Assembly: GCF_019336435.1 (NCBI RefSeq)
Contig: NZ_JAHWXQ010000001.1
Location: 1,240,001-1,304,000, forward strand
Length of the DNA: 64,000 bases
Direction: 5' to 3'
DNA from: Pontibacter populi
GTDB lineage: Bacteria > Bacteroidota > Bacteroidia > Cytophagales > Hymenobacteraceae
Part shown: positions 61,519 through 64,000 of the stretch, one piece after another
Position numbering within the stretch: position 1 is the stretch's first letter
Layout of the letters: every line of letters starts with the position of its first letter
Made by a program: the position numbers and the translations under genes
The notes under the pieces: generated by a model
The model's input: only the letters and a program-made list of their open reading frames with translations
Database searches by the model: none
Told to the model about the DNA's origin: nothing

Positions 61519-63201
61519 TTAGGCACGGGTTGCTACTTTTGCCTCGGGCTTTTGTTTGTTTCTGTTAATCGCAGCGCCAACTATAGCCGCCGCAAAAAGC
61601 AGCACAGCCAGCCATAAACTGGAGTGGCCAATGTACTCGCCATGGCGCGTGTAAAACGTAAGCTCGGTATTAGCCAGTATAGTTTGCGACAGTACATCCT
61701 GCACCCACCACTTGGAGCGGTCGGTTATCTCGCCTTTCTGGTTGATAAAACCTGAAATACCGGTATTGGCTGCCCGGGCTACGCTCCGGCGAGTTTCAAT
61801 GGCACGCAGTGTGGCATATTGCAGGTGTTGTTTGTAACCCGGCGAGTCGCTCCACCAGCCGTCGTTGGTGATCACAAATATCAGGTTAGCCCCGTTGCGT
61901 ACATACTCGGCCACATACTCGCCATAAATAGACTCGTAGCAGATAACCGGCGCGGCGCTAAAGGTGCTGTCCTGAGAGTGGTAGAATACGTCGCGCGTGT
62001 CCTGGCTGCCCTGGCTACCTACCGTGCCGCCTAAATCTATCGCTAACGGTCCTAAAAATTTAAATACTTCCGGGTAAGGCAGCTTTTCTACGCCTGGCAC
62101 CAGTTTCGATTTATGGTAAATATCGATCTCGCCTTTGCGGTTAATATGCATGCCCGAGTTAAAGGAGTCGTAATACCCAAACCCTTCCAGGTGGCGGACA
62201 GTAGGGCTGGCATCTTTGTTATAGCCGTAAAAAGTATAGCTATCAAGGCCGGCAACCAATTCTATAGCTGGGTGGCGGTTCACGAAATCTTTCAGCTCCT
62301 GTATGGACTGGTAATTATGGAGTTGCTCTTCCCAATACCCTTGGTCCTGGCGCAGCGCGGTTTCCGGCCACACTACAAACTTCGTATTTGGGGTGATCTT
62401 TTGTTCCGATAGACTGATCAGGCGTTGCTGCTGTTCTTCGTAAGGAATAAAGTTCTCATGGCCCGAGAATTTCTCACGATAAGGGTCGATGTTTGGCTGC
62501 ACTACTACCACTTCGGTTGGTGTGCCTTTCTCCTCGTAAGTAGCCAGGATGCCGAATGAGATAACTATAGGGACAACTATAAGCGTAAGAGGCAACCATA
62601 GTTTTTTAAGCTCCACACGCTCCTGCGGGTAGTTTTTTATCACCAAAAAGATGAGCACATTTACGAGCAGCACCCACACCGAGCCACCTAAAAAGCCGGT
62701 ATATTCATACCACTGTACCCAGGTATTAAGTGTCGCAAACCCATTGCCCAGCGTAAGCCACGGCCACGACAGATCCCAGTTCAGGTGGAACTGCTCAAAC
62801 GCTATCCAGTAAACTATAAAAGAGATATAGCCAATGGTATTGCCCAGGTATTTGCGGGTAAAGTAAAAGGCTATCAACGGGATACACATCAGGGCTGCAT
62901 TGAACAATACAGCTGCAATACCACCGGGCAAGGTAGAGTGCGACACCCACCAGGTAGTAAAGGCATTCCACAGCACCATCGCCACATACGACCATTTGAA
63001 GAACGTATAGCCCGGCGACTTGTGCTTACCGCTTTCAACTATGTGTTTCTCCATGTACAGCAATGGCACAAACCCGAAGAACAGGAAAAAAGCCAGGGGT
63101 TTGGTAGGCCATCCCAGCCAGAGTAAAAGCCCGGTAAGCAGGGCCAGAAGCGGAACTATATAAGGGCTATTTACTACCCTGTACAACAATGACGAATTCA
63201 C
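61519..63201 (-). CDS. lnt: Apolipoprotein N-acyltransferase
   Basis: Final step of lipoprotein maturation: N-acylates the lipidated N-terminal Cys. 560 residues, eight-helix membrane region (N-terminal helices 12-30, 35-50, 70-90, etc.; last helix 533-550) around a periplasmic nitrilase domain. Catalytic triad visible: E280 (VVWPETALR), K366 (KSKLVPG) and C421 (PVICYESIYGEY). Overlaps rsmI by 35 bp and is probably coupled to it. Works with lspA at 5.2 kb for the lipoproteins of the window. Confidence 0.95.
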   Translation of the reverse strand: MNSSLLYRVVNSPYIVPLLALLTGLLLWLGWPTKPLAFFLFFGFVPLLYMEKHIVESGKHKSPGYTFFKWSYVAMVLWNAFTTWWVSHSTLPGGIAAVLFNAALMCIPLIAFYFTRKYLGNTIGYISFIVYWIAFEQFHLNWDLSWPWLTLGNGFATLNTWVQWYEYTGFLGGSVWVLLVNVLIFLVIKNYPQERVELKKLWLPLTLIVVPIVISFGILATYEEKGTPTEVVVVQPNIDPYREKFSGHENFIPYEEQQQRLISLSEQKITPNTKFVVWPETALRQDQGYWEEQLHNYQSIQELKDFVNRHPAIELVAGLDSYTFYGYNKDASPTVRHLEGFGYYDSFNSGMHINRKGEIDIYHKSKLVPGVEKLPYPEVFKFLGPLAIDLGGTVGSQGSQDTRDVFYHSQDSTFSAAPVICYESIYGEYVAEYVRNGANLIFVITNDGWWSDSPGYKQHLQYATLRAIETRRSVARAANTGISGFINQKGEITDRSKWWVQDVLSQTILANTELTFYTRHGEYIGHSSLWLAVLLFAAAIVGAAINRNKQKPEAKVATRA

Positions 63202-63853
63202 CTTTGATTGCTTTGGTTGTAAAGATTTGTATCAGTTCGTCGAGTGTTCCATTTAAAGTCTCTTCGAACATTTTAGATATTTCACGTGAAACGGATGCCA
63301 TACGCTCGCCGCCAAAGTACTCTTTAAATTGTGTGAGCGTTTTTTGCAGGCGGTGCGGCGATTCATAGAAGATCATAGTCCTCTCTTCTTCGGCCAGGCT
63401 TTGCAGGCGCGTCTGGCGGCCTTTTTTTATAGGCAAAAATCCTTCAAACGTAAACCTGTCGGTGCTGAAACCTGACTTAACTAAGGCCGGCACAAAAGCA
63501 GTAGCTCCCGGTAAACATTCTATTTTCAGGTCATTCTTTAAACACTCGCGCACCAGGAAGAACCCTGGGTCTGAGATGCCCGGCGTACCTGCATCCGATA
63601 TCAGCGCCATTACTTCGCCAGCCTTCAGCCTGTCCACAATATGGGCCGTGGCTTTGTGCTCGTTGTGCAGGTGGTGGCTATGCATGCGTTTTTCAATACC
63701 CAGGTGCTGCAGCAACTTGCCGCTGGTCCGGGTATCTTCCGCCAGAATCACGTCCACTTCCTTCAGAATCCGGATGGCACGCAGCGTTATATCTTCCAGG
63801 TTGCCAATGGGTGTCGGCACCAGGTATAGGTTCGTTTTTTCAGGTTCCTGCAT
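63167..63853 (-). CDS. rsmI: 16S rRNA (cytidine1402-2'-O)-methyltransferase
   Basis: 228 residues, SPOUT-independent tetrapyrrole-methylase fold. N-terminal LYLVPTPIGNLEDITLRAIRIL at 9-30, DVILAEDTRTSGKLLQHLGI, ALISDAGTPGISDPGFFLVREC near 82-103, GATAFVPALVKSGFSTDRFTFEGFLP, and YESPHRLQKTLTQF. Complete. It overlaps the 5' end of lnt by 35 bp; a parS-like sequence lies inside it at 63278-63293. Confidence 0.95.
   Translation of the reverse strand: MQEPEKTNLYLVPTPIGNLEDITLRAIRILKEVDVILAEDTRTSGKLLQHLGIEKRMHSHHLHNEHKATAHIVDRLKAGEVMALISDAGTPGISDPGFFLVRECLKNDLKIECLPGATAFVPALVKSGFSTDRFTFEGFLPIKKGRQTRLQSLAEEERTMIFYESPHRLQKTLTQFKEYFGGERMASVSREISKMFEETLNGTLDELIQIFTTKAIKGEFVIVVQGSK
63278..63293. promoter_or_regulatory. 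Near-match to parS inside rsmI
   Basis: TATTTCACGTGAAACG matches the 16-bp parS consensus at 14 of 16 positions, keeping the core TTTCACGTGAAAC. It is coding sequence (SVSREIS), so chance is possible; parS sites in genes with one or two mismatches are bound in other species. Confidence 0.45.
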
Positions 63854-64000
63854 GCTGCAAAGATACTATAAAATTGCTTGCTGATTTATTGTGCACGGTA
63901 AACTATAGCCGCAACTACAGACACTTATCCACAACAGCAAACTATAGTTGTAATGTTCAGATTTATAGTTTTGAAGCGGTTATCTGGTCGTAAATTTCGT
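63854..64000. other. Upstream region of rsmI to window edge
   Basis: Holds several AACTATA heptamers and an exact TTATCCACA at 63925-63933. No gene seen. Confidence 0.4.

Noticed and set aside
1..64000. tRNA, rRNA or riboswitch genes in the gaps
   Set aside because: I searched the gaps by eye for T-loop GTTCGA patterns and conserved riboswitch cores and saw none convincing; a covariance search would be needed to exclude weak cases.

Overview
The window looks like a chromosomal segment of a Bacteroidota bacterium of the order Cytophagales, most like Hymenobacteraceae (Pontibacter-type). This is inferred from gene content and not from a 16S gene, as none is present. The evidence is a gliding-motility lipoprotein GldJ next to a PorP/SprF protein (type IX secretion), a DUF4175 membrane protein, the long Bacteroidota form of isoleucyl-tRNA synthetase, many SusD-era style lipoproteins, -7 boxes of the TAnnTTTG type, and stop-codon-proximal hairpins as terminators. 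It is mostly housekeeping sequence with one obvious accessory gene (AbiH). No rRNA, tRNA, CRISPR array, intact insertion sequence or prophage was seen. || Layout. 1-1.4 kb: 5' part of RNase R. 1.7-2.4 kb: first copy of a composite intergenic repeat. 2.4-12.9 kb: double-ABC peptide transporter ATPase, a lipoprotein, lspA, ileS, a 50-residue Cys protein, a PQQ-type sugar dehydrogenase and glyS. 13-17.4 kb: PiT-like phosphate permease, two small conserved proteins and a Kef-type antiporter. 17.4-18.0 kb: AT-rich gene-free stretch packed with TTATCCACA/TTCCACA boxes, a candidate replication origin. 18-27.7 kb: Ig-like lipoprotein, methyltransferase, mnmG, a perfect parS site, ybeY, RsbW-like ATPase, DUF4175 protein and xth. 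27.7-36.4 kb: small proteins, comF, gldJ-porP, a large AsmA protein and a DUF4382 lipoprotein. 36.7-42.1 kb: DinB, a lipoprotein, dgkA, a methionine-sulfoxide repair group (msrA plus two msrB-type genes), a YtfG-like reductase and TerC. 42.3-49.5 kb: SDR, AbiH islet, fumC, unknowns, second composite repeat and an Mpo1-like protein. 49.7-59.9 kb, mainly plus strand: CHASE/PAS histidine kinase, radA, TlpA-like thioredoxin protein, third composite repeat, baeRF-type release-factor-like protein, radical SAM/SPASM protein and MscS channel. 59.9-63.9 kb: small proteins, suhB, lnt and rsmI. || Themes. Lipoprotein maturation (lspA and lnt) sits among at least six predicted lipoproteins. A chromosome-organisation signal is present: a perfect 20-bp parS palindrome at 22.5 kb, a two-mismatch near copy at 63.3 kb and a DnaA-box-rich stretch at 17.5-17.9 kb. 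Together these suggest an origin-proximal segment. || Structure not explained by genes. (1) The heptamer TATAGTT/AACTATA is scattered at very high density through intergenic and coding DNA on both strands, but is absent from the AbiH islet. (2) Three intergenic stretches (1715-2400, 47500-48260, 55821-56410) are copies of one modular element of about 0.6-0.75 kb with conserved module order. (3) Several palindromic elements are present, two of which lie between direct repeats.
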